64,000 bases of DNA, taken from NCBI GenBank assembly GCA_964549105.1, contig CAZJTZ010000001.1, positions 310,001-374,000 of the forward strand. Reading direction: 5' to 3'. The position numbers were made by a program, and so were the translations under genes. The DNA is from Hydrogenedens sp964549105. Lineage in GTDB: Bacteria > Hydrogenedentota > Hydrogenedentia > Hydrogenedentales > Hydrogenedentaceae. Shown here one piece after another: positions 35,287-44,586 of this stretch (position 1 is its first letter; each line of letters begins with the position of its first letter). Below the pieces are notes generated by a model that saw nothing but the letters and a program-made list of their open reading frames with translations, searched no databases and had not been told where the DNA came from.

Positions 35287-36747
35287 ATGAAAATGAAAAT
35301 TTTTTCTATATGCTTATGTGTATCTATATTTTTACTCCTATCCTTTGTTAGAACAGGATTTTCTGAGGAGGTTTATAACATAAGCAATCGCAGGGAAATA
35401 TTTATTGATAATAAGTTGATTGGATACATGGAAAATGCGTCGTTAAAATTGTGCGAACCCATTGCTGCCGAAAAAGTCTTGTATTTTGACAAACCCTGGG
35501 AAGGAAAATACAGTGGCTATATCACTTTAATACATGATAAAGACACATATCGCATGTATTATAGAGGACTTCCTACATCAAAACATGATGGCTCAGAAAC
35601 TGAAGTTACTTGCTATGCAGAGAGTTCCGATGGAATTCATTTTACAAAACCATCTCTTGGATTATTTGAGGTTATGGGGACAAAGGATAATAATATAGTC
35701 CTTGCCCATGACCCTCCCTTTTCTCATAATTTTGCTCCTTTTCTCGATGAAAAACCAAATATCCCTAAAGAAGAACGGTATAAAGCAGTTGCAGGTATCC
35801 ATAACAGCGGACTATTTGCATTTGTCTCTGGTGATGGAATAAATTGGCAAAAGCTATCGGACCAACCTATATTAAAAGAAAAAACATTTGCACTTGACTC
35901 TCAAAATGTGGCTTTCTGGTCAATATCCGAAGGAAAATATGTTTTATATTTCAGGAGTTGGAACGGGCCTAATTCTGAATTTCGCTGGATTAGCCGAACT
36001 ACAAGTACAGATTTTATAAATTGGGATGAACCTGTTGTAATGGACAAAGGAAGTGCTCCATGGGAACATATCTATATTAACCAGACCATTCCTTATTTCA
36101 AGGCACCGCATATATATATCTCTCTGGGTGCTCGTTTTGTGCCCGGCTGTAAAGCACTTACCGATGAAGAAATCAAGTTGCTTGGTGTCGAAGAAGCCTA
36201 CAGCCATGACTGTTCCGATGTTATTCTAATGAGCAGTCGTGGAAGCAATATTTATAATAGACTTTTCCTGGAAGCCTTTATCAAACCGGAATATCCCATT
36301 GAAAATTGGGTTTCTCGAACCAATTATCCTGTTCGAGGAATTGTCCCTGCGAATGATTATCAAATGGCTATCTATATCCATAAAAACTACGCCCAGGATA
36401 CTGCTTATGTCCAGAGATACTTACTGCGTCTTGATGGCTTTACCTGTGTAAAAACGGGATATCTAGAAGGATTGATTAAAACCAAACCTATTATCTTTAA
36501 GGGCGAAAATCTATACTTGAATTTTGCCTCATCCGCAGTAGGCTATATTCAGGTAGAAATACAGGATAAAGAAGGAAAACCCATCCCGGGTTATGAACTA
36601 AATGAATCTATCCCTCTCATTGGAAATAAAATTGATATGAAACCTACATGGAAAAACAATAAAAATTTATCAGATTTGCAGGGAATACCTATCATACTCT
36701 TGTTTAAGATGAAAGATACAGACTTGTTCGCCTTTCAATTCAAATAG
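35287..36747 (+). CDS. Secreted five-bladed beta-propeller glycoside hydrolase-like protein (GH32/43-like)
   Basis: This is a 486-residue exported protein. I use the ATG at 35287 because AGAGGA lies about 6 bp upstream; the TTG at 35281 is unlikely. The signal peptide spans roughly 1-27 (FSICLCVSIFLLLSF). The body shows repeated propeller blades with WxxW-like strands: YITLIHDKDTYRMYYRGLPT, CYAESSDGIHFTKPSLGLFE, and FAFVSGDGINWQKLSDQPI, then SRTTSTDFINWDEPVVMD. This resembles GH32/GH43-type domains frequent in planctomycete-like genomes, but the catalytic acids cannot be assigned with confidence. It lies 20 bp before a secreted esterase-like gene, suggesting linked removal of acyl and glycosyl groups. 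Confidence 0.78.
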   Translation: MKMKIFSICLCVSIFLLLSFVRTGFSEEVYNISNRREIFIDNKLIGYMENASLKLCEPIAAEKVLYFDKPWEGKYSGYITLIHDKDTYRMYYRGLPTSKHDGSETEVTCYAESSDGIHFTKPSLGLFEVMGTKDNNIVLAHDPPFSHNFAPFLDEKPNIPKEERYKAVAGIHNSGLFAFVSGDGINWQKLSDQPILKEKTFALDSQNVAFWSISEGKYVLYFRSWNGPNSEFRWISRTTSTDFINWDEPVVMDKGSAPWEHIYINQTIPYFKAPHIYISLGARFVPGCKALTDEEIKLLGVEEAYSHDCSDVILMSSRGSNIYNRLFLEAFIKPEYPIENWVSRTNYPVRGIVPANDYQMAIYIHKNYAQDTAYVQRYLLRLDGFTCVKTGYLEGLIKTKPIIFKGENLYLNFASSAVGYIQVEIQDKEGKPIPGYELNESIPLIGNKIDMKPTWKNNKNLSDLQGIPIILLFKMKDTDLFAFQFK

Positions 36748-36767
36748 TAAAGAAAGGAACTGTGTAT

Positions 36768-37862
36768 ATGCTTCTTTTTATTCTATTATCCTTTACTTGC
36801 TTTTCTAATCAAGATATGAATATTGAGCAAGTCCCTTTTTACAAAGATAAAACGAATCTGCTCTACTATATTGACAAATCAGGAGAGATTCAAAAGATAA
36901 GAAATAAAACAGACTGGGCTATAAGAAAAAATCATATTCTCAATAATATGCTTCTGGTCATGGGTCATTTACCAAATCGCTCTTCCCTACCTCCATTGGA
37001 TATGGAAATTGAAAATGTAGAAGATATGAACACTTATTGGAGAAAGAAGATTTGGTTTAATGCAGAACTGAATGACCGACTTTCTGCATATCTATTAGTT
37101 CCTAAAAATATTGATAGAAAATTGCCTGCAATTGTTTGCTTACATCAAACAGTAGACATAGGAAAAGCAAGTCCCGTAGGAATAGGGGACCATAAAAATC
37201 GTCACCTGGCAAAAGAATTGGCAGAAAGGGGTTATATTGTAATTGTTCCAGATTATCCGGGTTTTGGTGAATATAAAGTTGATGTATATACAATGGGATA
37301 TGCAAGTGCAACGGCAAAGGGAATCGGGAATCATCGGCGATGTATTGATTTACTTCAATCGTTAGAGGAAGTAGACCCTGAGAGAATAGGTGCGATAGGA
37401 CATTCATTAGGTGGACATAATACGCTATTCCTTGGTGCTTTTGATGAACGGATAAAGGTAATGGTAACCAGTTGCGGGTTTACAAGTATGAAAAAATATT
37501 ACAATGGTAATTTAACAGGTTGGTCACATAAAGGATATATGCCGCGTATTGCAGAGAAATATCAATGCAATCCAGACTTACTTCCCTTTGATTTTACAGA
37601 AGTTCTCGGTATACTTGCTCCCCGTCCTGTCTTTATAAATGCCCCTTTACATGACCATAATTTTGAAGTAACAGGGGTAGATGATTGTGTTTCATCTGCG
37701 AAAAAGGTTTATCAACTATTTAACGCTGAAGATAAAATCCAGGTAGTTCATCCCGATTGTGGCCATGATTTTCCCCCTGAAACTCGAGAAGAAGCATATC
37801 GTTTTTTAGATAAATATTTGCAGTTTACACCAAAAATTTCAACTATTTCTAATCTCTTTTAA
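36768..37862 (+). CDS. Secreted alpha/beta hydrolase (acetyl-xylan-esterase/dienelactone-hydrolase-like)
   Basis: This is a 364-residue alpha/beta hydrolase with a short N-terminal signal (about 1-15). I chose the ATG at 36768 because AAAGGA precedes it by 9 bp; GTG at 36762 is an alternative. The nucleophile elbow is GHSLGGHNTLFLG, preceded by the strand IVIVPDYPGFGEY. The C-terminal VHPDCGHDFPPE supplies the catalytic His, and an Asp in the ANAPLHDHNF-like strand FINAPLHDHNF may complete the triad. Family members deacetylate polysaccharides. It is co-directional with the beta-propeller gene 20 bp upstream, and its 3' end overlaps the convergent glycosyltransferase gene by 14 bp. Confidence 0.82.
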   Translation: MLLFILLSFTCFSNQDMNIEQVPFYKDKTNLLYYIDKSGEIQKIRNKTDWAIRKNHILNNMLLVMGHLPNRSSLPPLDMEIENVEDMNTYWRKKIWFNAELNDRLSAYLLVPKNIDRKLPAIVCLHQTVDIGKASPVGIGDHKNRHLAKELAERGYIVIVPDYPGFGEYKVDVYTMGYASATAKGIGNHRRCIDLLQSLEEVDPERIGAIGHSLGGHNTLFLGAFDERIKVMVTSCGFTSMKKYYNGNLTGWSHKGYMPRIAEKYQCNPDLLPFDFTEVLGILAPRPVFINAPLHDHNFEVTGVDDCVSSAKKVYQLFNAEDKIQVVHPDCGHDFPPETREEAYRFLDKYLQFTPKISTISNLF

Positions 37863-40065
37863 TCTTCACTGTTAAATATTCTTCAAAAAATGGGTCAACA
37901 AAAATATCTTCTGCTCTCAACCGATAATACTCTTCGAGTGCTTTCTTATAATCCTTCTCTATAAAAATTAAATCAAGCAAGGGTTTCCATGTTTGATAAA
38001 TTCCCCCTTCACAGTTTAACACAGAATAAAGCCATTTTTTTGCTTCCTCTTCTTGATTATCCGCCAATGCAATTATCCCCAGCCCAATGCGTGGTAAAGC
38101 AAGGTCGGGATATAAAGCGATTATGTCCTCTATTTTTTGCAGGGTAGTTTCAGCATCGCCATGAATAGAGGTCATTATAGCATCCAGACAAAGATAAGAT
38201 GCATTTAAATCTTTATCCAATTCAATCGCCTTTTTTAGAAAATAGTCTTTATATTTTGGAGTGATACTTCTCTGGCTCATTTGATAATATCTAAGGGCCA
38301 TCGTAAATCTTTGCACTTCCTTGCTATTGTTATTAAGAGAATTATATAAGTTTTGATACTGCAATTTTTGCAACGGGTCTTTACTTATTAATTTGCTGAT
38401 TAAAAAAGAAGCACAATCTTTATGATTCGTTTCAACAAAGGTAAGCACAGGGTCAAATAAAGCAGTCTTTAACAGGTCATTATCTAATTTGTTGTCTTTT
38501 ATCCCAGGATATTCTACTTCTTCTTGTGGCATAATTTTGTAAACACGAATAGGTTCTATGCCCTCAAAATCTTTATACTCATATATCAAATGGCTCTCAT
38601 TGGCAAGTTGTTCAAATTCCTTTGAGCCCGCTTCCCCAAAATAAAAAGAAACATAAACAAACCATACTTCATCATAGAAACAGGCAGAAGTCTTTCGGAA
38701 AAATTCTTGAACAATTGTTATCAATGAATCCATATCTTCAACATAAGCAACAGGAATATTTTTATTATGAAAATTGAAGGAAAAGACATCTTTATTGATA
38801 GCCTGAAAAACAAAAACCGGGACATTTTTTGATTTCAATACTTGTTGTTCTTCAATAAAATGGGCACAACCCTGCCAATTCGTTCTCTGAGGACCTGTGC
38901 AAGTAAGAAGTAACTGGTAAGAAAAAATAACCAACAAAGACAATAACAATATATGTTTTAAATATCGAGATACATAAGATTCTGCAATACAACCGTAAAT
39001 CAGGTATATGGCAAGGCTGGAATATACTGTATATCGTGGAAAAATACAGGGACGCCAGAAAAGGGAAAGAAAATATAAGACAAGCGGTGGAACAATTACC
39101 AGTGCAAATAAAAAAATTATTTCTTCAATTTCTCTTGTCTTTTTCTCAACATCAGAATTACCCTTCCTATACTTATCTCTTATAACTATAATAAATCCCA
39201 TAATCGTAAAGAGTACTAACAACCCATCCATAACAGGATGTATGCTTGTAATAAACTGCGGAAGAGAGGGGATTATCCTTAATTGATATGTCATTCCTAC
39301 AGCGTCATCAGCAAATACATCTCCTAACAACTCATAGAGGGAAGGTATGGTAAACCACGAAGAATGTTCAGGGGCAAAATATTCTATCTTCAACAGGTAT
39401 ACTACCAGAGACAGGACTATTAGCAACTGTAATAGAAAAAAAACACCTTTCTTTAGCCTATTTATATTTAAAAAGAATATGACCCATAGTATCTCTATTC
39501 CGATAATTAAAAAGGCAAATGGATGAGTCCATATTAAAAACAAATTTACAAAACTTAATAAAATTAAATTTTGTTTACTTAAATTTTTTGTCCATAGCAA
39601 TAAGTAATAGATAGACAAAGCCGCCAAAAGTGTCAGTAAAACATACATTCTAATTCCCTGTCCATGAAATCTATGTATCGGGGATATAGCAAAAAATAAC
39701 CCTGCTATTATTCCAATCGTTTGAGAACCTAACTGTTTTCCGATTAGATAAAGAACGGGAATGGTAGAAACACTCAATAGGATGGAGAAAATCCTCAAAC
39801 CCAGAACAGAAGGTGATATGTAGTGCCAAAAAAGGTATTCAAGAATATAGTAGCCGGGGAGTGTAGCAGGGTCAAAAAGAGGATTGAGAAACAGAAATTC
39901 CTTTAACGAATTAGCACTTAAATGCATCAAACTCGTGTATTCATCCCACCATACAGATTCCCCAGTAATTCTGTAAATACGAACCCCCATGGCTATAGCA
40001 ATGAGAAAGACACAGCAAGCAAAATAATAGACTTCACTTTTTTGAGATTTCATCTCTATATCCAC
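37849..40065 (-). CDS. Multi-TM GT-C glycosyltransferase (PMT_2-like) with C-terminal TPR region
   Basis: This is a 738-residue membrane protein. The N-terminal 390 residues contain about ten hydrophobic segments. SVWWDEYTSLMHLSAN at about 35-50 is the acidic first-loop motif of the PMT_2 family, and LFDPATLPGYYILEYLF and SPIHRFHGQGIRMYVLL are further conserved loops. A soluble region follows (about 395-560). Residues 560-720 show several TPR-like repeats (YKDYFLKKAIELDKDLNASY, ALADNQEEEAKKWLYSV). It probably transfers a sugar from a lipid donor to an exported acceptor. It is more distant from the two upstream paralogues, lacking their RPPGY segment. It converges on the esterase gene with a 14-bp overlap. 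Confidence 0.8.
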   Translation of the reverse strand: MDIEMKSQKSEVYYFACCVFLIAIAMGVRIYRITGESVWWDEYTSLMHLSANSLKEFLFLNPLFDPATLPGYYILEYLFWHYISPSVLGLRIFSILLSVSTIPVLYLIGKQLGSQTIGIIAGLFFAISPIHRFHGQGIRMYVLLTLLAALSIYYLLLWTKNLSKQNLILLSFVNLFLIWTHPFAFLIIGIEILWVIFFLNINRLKKGVFFLLQLLIVLSLVVYLLKIEYFAPEHSSWFTIPSLYELLGDVFADDAVGMTYQLRIIPSLPQFITSIHPVMDGLLVLFTIMGFIIVIRDKYRKGNSDVEKKTREIEEIIFLFALVIVPPLVLYFLSLFWRPCIFPRYTVYSSLAIYLIYGCIAESYVSRYLKHILLLSLLVIFSYQLLLTCTGPQRTNWQGCAHFIEEQQVLKSKNVPVFVFQAINKDVFSFNFHNKNIPVAYVEDMDSLITIVQEFFRKTSACFYDEVWFVYVSFYFGEAGSKEFEQLANESHLIYEYKDFEGIEPIRVYKIMPQEEVEYPGIKDNKLDNDLLKTALFDPVLTFVETNHKDCASFLISKLISKDPLQKLQYQNLYNSLNNNSKEVQRFTMALRYYQMSQRSITPKYKDYFLKKAIELDKDLNASYLCLDAIMTSIHGDAETTLQKIEDIIALYPDLALPRIGLGIIALADNQEEEAKKWLYSVLNCEGGIYQTWKPLLDLIFIEKDYKKALEEYYRLRAEDIFVDPFFEEYLTVKIKRD

Positions 40066-40158
40066 TATGACACCTTAATAAGCAACTGTTGGAAACACCC
40101 AAAATGTGTAAAGGGCATGGTCTCATTTCTGTCGCCCTTATACATTTTAGCAAAGCAT

Positions 40159-41310
40159 TTAGATTGCATTAAAGAATTTTTCATAGGTATGGGCAGGAAT
40201 AGCATGAAACTTACACAGAATCCATACAAACCATTTAAATTTCCGAAGTAATGGATAATATGAAGGGTAGTCTGTAAAATACTTATTTGGTGCATTTACA
40301 ATCGCTTCAAATTCTTCACGAGATAAGCCCTGTTTTCTTAAACAGTGTTCGACACGCTCTTCATCTTCAAAATAAGGCACTTCACTCAGGGCTTTCAGTG
40401 CTTCATCACGAGTTATAACTCCTGTGCGAACCTTTGCAGATAATTCAACAACACGCCAATCAAATCCAAACTTCCTGCGCGCATAATAATATACGAGTGT
40501 AAAAAGTTCATTATCCAGATGATGTTGCCCCGTATCTTGCCAATCAAATTTTTCTTTTAGAAATTGCTCTATCTTTTCGCCGGTATCATCATAATAGTTT
40601 GTAATATTGATAACACGAATCCTCTTCCATAATATCCAATAAATTATATTCTTTAACTCTACATTCTGGAATTGCTTCAGTGGAATAGTGCAAAACTGCT
40701 CAACAATGGCTCGTGTATATCTCCCATCAATATAGTTCCAACTCAGTGGGGTAACACCTTCTTCACGAAAAGAATGGCTTAAAATAATATACCTAACATC
40801 CTCCTTAACAGCAGTTCTATATAAACTATTCGCAATACCTATATCATCCGTTAAATCAATGTAAGGGACACAGGCTCTAATCGTAGCATTGGTAAGTTCG
40901 CGAGACTCAGGCCAATCCATAATAATTGTATGCAACTCCACATCTAACTTATCACATAATTTTGCAAGGTTACTTTTAGCAATTTCTGAATCCCAGCCAT
41001 TATCAAAGTGCACAGCCAAAGGCCTCAACCCCATCACTTCTTTAACATAATACAAACAATAGGATGTATCCCTTCCACCACTCACTCCCACTATGCAATC
41101 ATATTTCTTTCCCTCTCCTGCTTTTTTTATCCTTTTCGCAAACTTCTTTAAAATTTCAGCACCTTTTTCCCCGACAGGAAAGCGTTTGTCCAGTTGGTCA
41201 TGCATATAACAAAAATTACAAACACCCTTAGCGTCTAAACGAACACCAAGAATACTTGTATCCATTGCACATCTTTTGCACAAAACCTTCTCTTGTTTTT
41301 GTTCAGGCAT
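40159..41310 (-). CDS. N-acetyl sugar amidotransferase (WbpG/PseA-like)
   Basis: This is a 383-residue ATP pyrophosphatase-domain enzyme. The N-terminal cysteine pairs (CKRCAMDT and CNFCYMHDQLDKRFP) are followed by the PP-loop VGVSGGRDTSYCLYYVKE, which binds ATP. WbpG homologues use ammonia supplied by HisH2/HisF2 to convert an N-acetyl to an acetamidino group on amino sugars of O-antigens or nonulosonates. A good AGAAGGA ribosome binding site precedes the ATG. HisF2 and HisH2 lie immediately upstream on the same strand with an 18-bp gap, so the complete amidination triad is present. The sugar substrate is not identifiable from sequence. Confidence 0.9.
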   Translation of the reverse strand: MPEQKQEKVLCKRCAMDTSILGVRLDAKGVCNFCYMHDQLDKRFPVGEKGAEILKKFAKRIKKAGEGKKYDCIVGVSGGRDTSYCLYYVKEVMGLRPLAVHFDNGWDSEIAKSNLAKLCDKLDVELHTIIMDWPESRELTNATIRACVPYIDLTDDIGIANSLYRTAVKEDVRYIILSHSFREEGVTPLSWNYIDGRYTRAIVEQFCTIPLKQFQNVELKNIIYWILWKRIRVINITNYYDDTGEKIEQFLKEKFDWQDTGQHHLDNELFTLVYYYARRKFGFDWRVVELSAKVRTGVITRDEALKALSEVPYFEDEERVEHCLRKQGLSREEFEAIVNAPNKYFTDYPSYYPLLRKFKWFVWILCKFHAIPAHTYEKFFNAI

Positions 41311-41328
41311 ATAAAATCCTTCTCTCTC

Positions 41329-42150
41329 TTATAACCGAGCCAACTCGGTATCAATTGGTTTTTTGGGGTCTCGCTTGCGGATATGCTCCGGCTTAAAATA
41401 TTGCAGTAATTGTTCCTCCGAAGGGTATGTAATAAGGACCGTCCTTCTTTTCCCATAGAATAAAAAGAAAGCGCCACAGGCTACTGCAGAAGAGCCTGCA
41501 TCATAATACGCATCTGCTAAATCTTTAACAGAACCTGCACCGCCACACGCGATAACAGGGATCTGCACCACATTTGTAATTTGTGATATTAAATTTAAGT
41601 CATAACCCGTAAGAGTCCCATCTCTATCAATACTGGTAATGAAAATCTCGCCTGCTCCTTCTGATTCTGCTCTCTTTGCAAGTTCTATCGGCTCGATTCC
41701 CGTAGCCTTCTTTCCTCCGTGAGTAAATACTTCGTATTTATTGCTATCCACCTGTCGAACATCTATAGAGACGACAATACATTGCCGTCCAAACTGCTTT
41801 GCGGCCTCTGGCAATAGACCCGGGACATCAACTACGGCGGTATTTATCACAACTTTATCTGCCCCTGCCTTCAAAAGTTCTCGAATAACCCCTATATTTC
41901 GAATACCCCCACCCACGGTAAACGGCATAGAAGTTTCAGCAGAAATCTGTTTAACAATTTCTATTTCCGGTGGGCGATTCTCATGCGTAGCCACAATATC
42001 TAACAATATCAATTCATCTACATTGTGTTGATTAAAAACACGAGCGGCATTGATAGGGCAACCTACATACTTTGGATTGGTAAATTGTATGGTCTTTTCC
42101 AATCCCCAATGTCTCAAAAGCAATACAGGTATTACTCTAACTTTTAGCAT
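41329..42150 (-). CDS. AglZ/HisF2-family acetamidino modification protein
   Basis: This is a 273-residue TIM-barrel homologue of HisF, the cyclase subunit of imidazole glycerol phosphate synthase. The barrel is clear: TNPKYVGCPINAARVFN, LLDIVATHENRPPEIEI, TVGGGIRN, SIDVRQVD, HGGKKATGIEP and ACGGAGS. At the N-terminus the HisF catalytic aspartate in CLDV is replaced (IPVLLLRHWGLEKTIQF). That rules out true histidine synthesis and is the family signature of the acetamidino-sugar branch (HisF2). It channels ammonia to the amidotransferase encoded next door. Its start overlaps hisH2 by 14 bp. Confidence 0.9.
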   Translation of the reverse strand: MLKVRVIPVLLLRHWGLEKTIQFTNPKYVGCPINAARVFNQHNVDELILLDIVATHENRPPEIEIVKQISAETSMPFTVGGGIRNIGVIRELLKAGADKVVINTAVVDVPGLLPEAAKQFGRQCIVVSIDVRQVDSNKYEVFTHGGKKATGIEPIELAKRAESEGAGEIFITSIDRDGTLTGYDLNLISQITNVVQIPVIACGGAGSVKDLADAYYDAGSSAVACGAFFLFYGKRRTVLITYPSEEQLLQYFKPEHIRKRDPKKPIDTELARL

Positions 42151-42802
42151 GCAACACCTCGTCTAAAAAATTCTGGATTAATATTGCTCCACCACTATAA
42201 CTTTTCTCTGGATGGAACTGAGTCCCATAAATATTGCCTCTCTGATAGAGAGAGATAAAAGGAACTCCATACTCCGTTATTCCTATATTTCCTTCAATAT
42301 CCGTTAAAGGAACAAAATAAGAATGGGCAAAATAAAAATTAGGATTTTCTATCATTTTCGACAATAAAAATAGTTCTCCCTTACCCACCGTTACATCATT
42401 CCAACCAATATGTGGAACACGAATCTTTTCTTTCACTACACTTCGAATATGATGAGTCTTTACAGAAATCCAGCCAAAGCCCTTTACATTGTCTTCTTCG
42501 CTGAACTCTGTCATAATTTGAAACCCCAAACAAATCCCCAATATCGGTTTTTTTAATTCTAAAACAAAATGGTTTAACTTTTTTGTCAGTCCTATCTGCG
42601 TTAAAAAATCCATAGCCGTTCCACAAGCACCTACACCTGGCAATATTACTGCATCAAAGTCATCTAACTCTGTTTCCTTATTAATCACCACCAACGAAAC
42701 CTTCGCCTTTGAAAAAGCTCGATATACAGAATGGATATTTCCAGCAGAATAGTCTATTATTGCTATTTTTAAATCCTTATAAGGATTATTTATTATCTCC
42801 AC
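42137..42802 (-). CDS. HisH2-type glutamine amidotransferase (acetamidino-sugar branch)
   Basis: This is a 221-residue class I glutamine amidotransferase that hydrolyses glutamine to ammonia. The triad is visible as the Cys in GICLGFQIM and His-Glu in GTQFHPEKS, and VILPGVGACG is the oxyanion strand. The start codon is a GTG, and it overlaps the carbamoyltransferase gene by 10 bp. A long N-terminal lead (MEIINNPYKDLK) precedes the usual IAIIDYSAGN. It pairs with the HisF2 gene, which overlaps its 3' end by 14 bp, and no other histidine-biosynthesis gene is near. The duo feeds ammonia to the WbpG-like enzyme. Confidence 0.9.
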   Translation of the reverse strand: MEIINNPYKDLKIAIIDYSAGNIHSVYRAFSKAKVSLVVINKETELDDFDAVILPGVGACGTAMDFLTQIGLTKKLNHFVLELKKPILGICLGFQIMTEFSEEDNVKGFGWISVKTHHIRSVVKEKIRVPHIGWNDVTVGKGELFLLSKMIENPNFYFAHSYFVPLTDIEGNIGITEYGVPFISLYQRGNIYGTQFHPEKSYSGGAILIQNFLDEVLHAKS

Positions 42803-44538
42803 TTTAAATCATCCCACAATTTTTGATTCTTTGCCACTACAAAGTTTTCCAAAAACAAGTAGTCTAACCCTGATTTTACAAATGTTTGAACAGCTTCATC
42901 AGGTGTTCGGACAATGGGGTCTTCATGCATATTAAAACTTGTATTTAGAACTACACTTGTTCCAGATAGTTTTTTATATTCTGCTAATATATTGTAAAAA
43001 GTTGGATTATTCTCTTTGACAACAAGTTGGGCTCGTGTTGTACCATCAATATGAACTACGGCTTCATGTTCTTTTTTCATCTTTTGTGTACTGCTAAAAC
43101 AGCAAGTCATAAATTCACCTGCATGCCTTGCTTTTTCATATCCTATCAAAAACTGGGAAGCATCCTCATCTAAAAGGGCTGGTGCAAACGGCATAAAGTC
43201 ACTTCGTTTCAGCATTAAATTCAGTTTATCAGTTATATCATGCAACCTTGAGTCACAGAGGATAGAACGATTTCCTAAGGCTCGTGGACCCCATTCCATT
43301 CTGCCATCATACCTCGCAACAAATCTATTCTTGTATAGGCATTGTGCGACCCATTGAGGAATTTCCTGTTCACTCACCTCCATAAATTTAAACCCAGATT
43401 TTACTATTGAATCCCTGAGTTCCTTTTTTTCAAACCTGTCGCCCCAAAAAGTATATGGCAACGGTTTGGGATAGAACTGAAATTGCGAACATACCGCGCC
43501 TAAACTTAATCCTCCATCTCCCATATTAGGATAAACGAACAATTCTTTTACTTCTTCCAATTCATGTATCCGCTGGTTCAATAATACATTGGCAAAAACC
43601 CCTCCGGCTACGGCTACATTACTTAATCCCGTCTTGTTCAACCAATACCTGATTAAGGAGCAAAGGGTCTGTTCTAGAAGGTGCTGTGTCCAGGCACACA
43701 AGTCCTCTCTTGAATATTTTTGCAATAATTGGAAAAGCCATTTTCTTAACTTTTTTCCATAAGGACCTTTATATTGAAGAACATCCCCTTCCCAGAAAAA
43801 TGGATTTGCTTCTTCGATTCTTTCTGCTTTTCCATGTGCAGAAAGCCCTGTAAGTTTCCCCTCGTCCCTGCATGGGACAAAACCTAAAACTTCCGTTAGA
43901 TTTTCAAAAAATAGACCAAATGAACTTTTTGCGGGAGATTTCCAGAGCCTTGTTATTCTATTCCTCTCCCCTACGGAAACGGATATAGATAACCCGTCCC
44001 CCATCCCATCTGCGGTAACAACAAGTGCCGTATCAAATCCTGAGCAGAAATAACTTCCCCAGGCATGAGCCTCATGATGCTCTATAAAATGCAAGGGAGT
44101 ATCTCGAGAAAGTTCGGGCATCTTTTTCCGAACTATCTTTTCAAGGAAAAATGCCAATCTCCTTTTCATTCGGTCAGATGGATTCATATAACTAATAGGA
44201 TTGTAAGATACTGCCCATTCTGTAACACTATCCCATAGAGAGAAACTTGTGTTTTTCTTTTGTTTTTCTCTCCTTGCGTTGAATGCTTTCTTTTGCAAAT
44301 TTGGGAACAGTCTAAACAAAGGAAAAGGCGTAACAAAGCCAGAAACACAAACGGCTTCTATATCTTTCCAGGTTAAACCTGTCTGCTTCAATGCCGATTC
44401 TAATGCAAGATAGGGAAATCCCCCTTCATTTTTACGACGGGTATATCGCTCTTCATTGGACATAAACAAAATTTGGTCATTATCGCAAAGCGTAACACCT
44501 GCATCAAAAAAATCTTCACTAATTCCTAAAATGGCCAT
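42793..44538 (-). CDS. Carbamoyltransferase, NodU/CmcH family
   Basis: This is a 581-residue carbamoyltransferase that uses carbamoyl phosphate and ATP to carbamoylate a hydroxyl of a sugar or natural product. I use the ATG at 44538, preceded by AGGAAAG, in place of a further-upstream start at 44586. The Kae1-like N-terminal domain begins AILGISEDFFDAGVTL, with HHEAHAWGSYFCSGFDTALV and VTADGMGDG. The YrdC-like C-terminal part has GRMEWGPRALGNRSIL and VVLNTSFNMHEDPIVRTPDE. All are conserved in NodU/TobZ. The gene lies between hisH2 and the radical SAM/SPASM gene. A DUF5989 gene, a frequent partner of this family, is found 7 kb away. Confidence 0.92.
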   Translation of the reverse strand: MAILGISEDFFDAGVTLCDNDQILFMSNEERYTRRKNEGGFPYLALESALKQTGLTWKDIEAVCVSGFVTPFPLFRLFPNLQKKAFNARREKQKKNTSFSLWDSVTEWAVSYNPISYMNPSDRMKRRLAFFLEKIVRKKMPELSRDTPLHFIEHHEAHAWGSYFCSGFDTALVVTADGMGDGLSISVSVGERNRITRLWKSPAKSSFGLFFENLTEVLGFVPCRDEGKLTGLSAHGKAERIEEANPFFWEGDVLQYKGPYGKKLRKWLFQLLQKYSREDLCAWTQHLLEQTLCSLIRYWLNKTGLSNVAVAGGVFANVLLNQRIHELEEVKELFVYPNMGDGGLSLGAVCSQFQFYPKPLPYTFWGDRFEKKELRDSIVKSGFKFMEVSEQEIPQWVAQCLYKNRFVARYDGRMEWGPRALGNRSILCDSRLHDITDKLNLMLKRSDFMPFAPALLDEDASQFLIGYEKARHAGEFMTCCFSSTQKMKKEHEAVVHIDGTTRAQLVVKENNPTFYNILAEYKKLSGTSVVLNTSFNMHEDPIVRTPDEAVQTFVKSGLDYLFLENFVVAKNQKLWDDLKWR

Positions 44539-44586
44539 AAACTCTTTCCTAATAAATATGAAGTCCACTCCATAAAAGAAACCCAA

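Noticed and set aside
40065..40295. Short minus-strand frame overlapping the end of the WbpG-like gene
   Set aside because: It lies in another frame over the conserved amidotransferase C-terminus and has no recognisable motif; it is a shadow of that gene.
42772..42787. Perfect 16-bp palindrome inside the start of the HisH2 gene, as an operator
   Set aside because: In about 64 kb of AT-rich DNA, roughly one or more such palindromes is expected by chance, and it lies within coding sequence.
41329..42802. Histidine biosynthesis genes hisF and hisH
   Set aside because: HisF lacks its catalytic N-terminal aspartate, no other his genes are near, and both genes adjoin a WbpG-like amidotransferase; they are the acetamidino-sugar pair.
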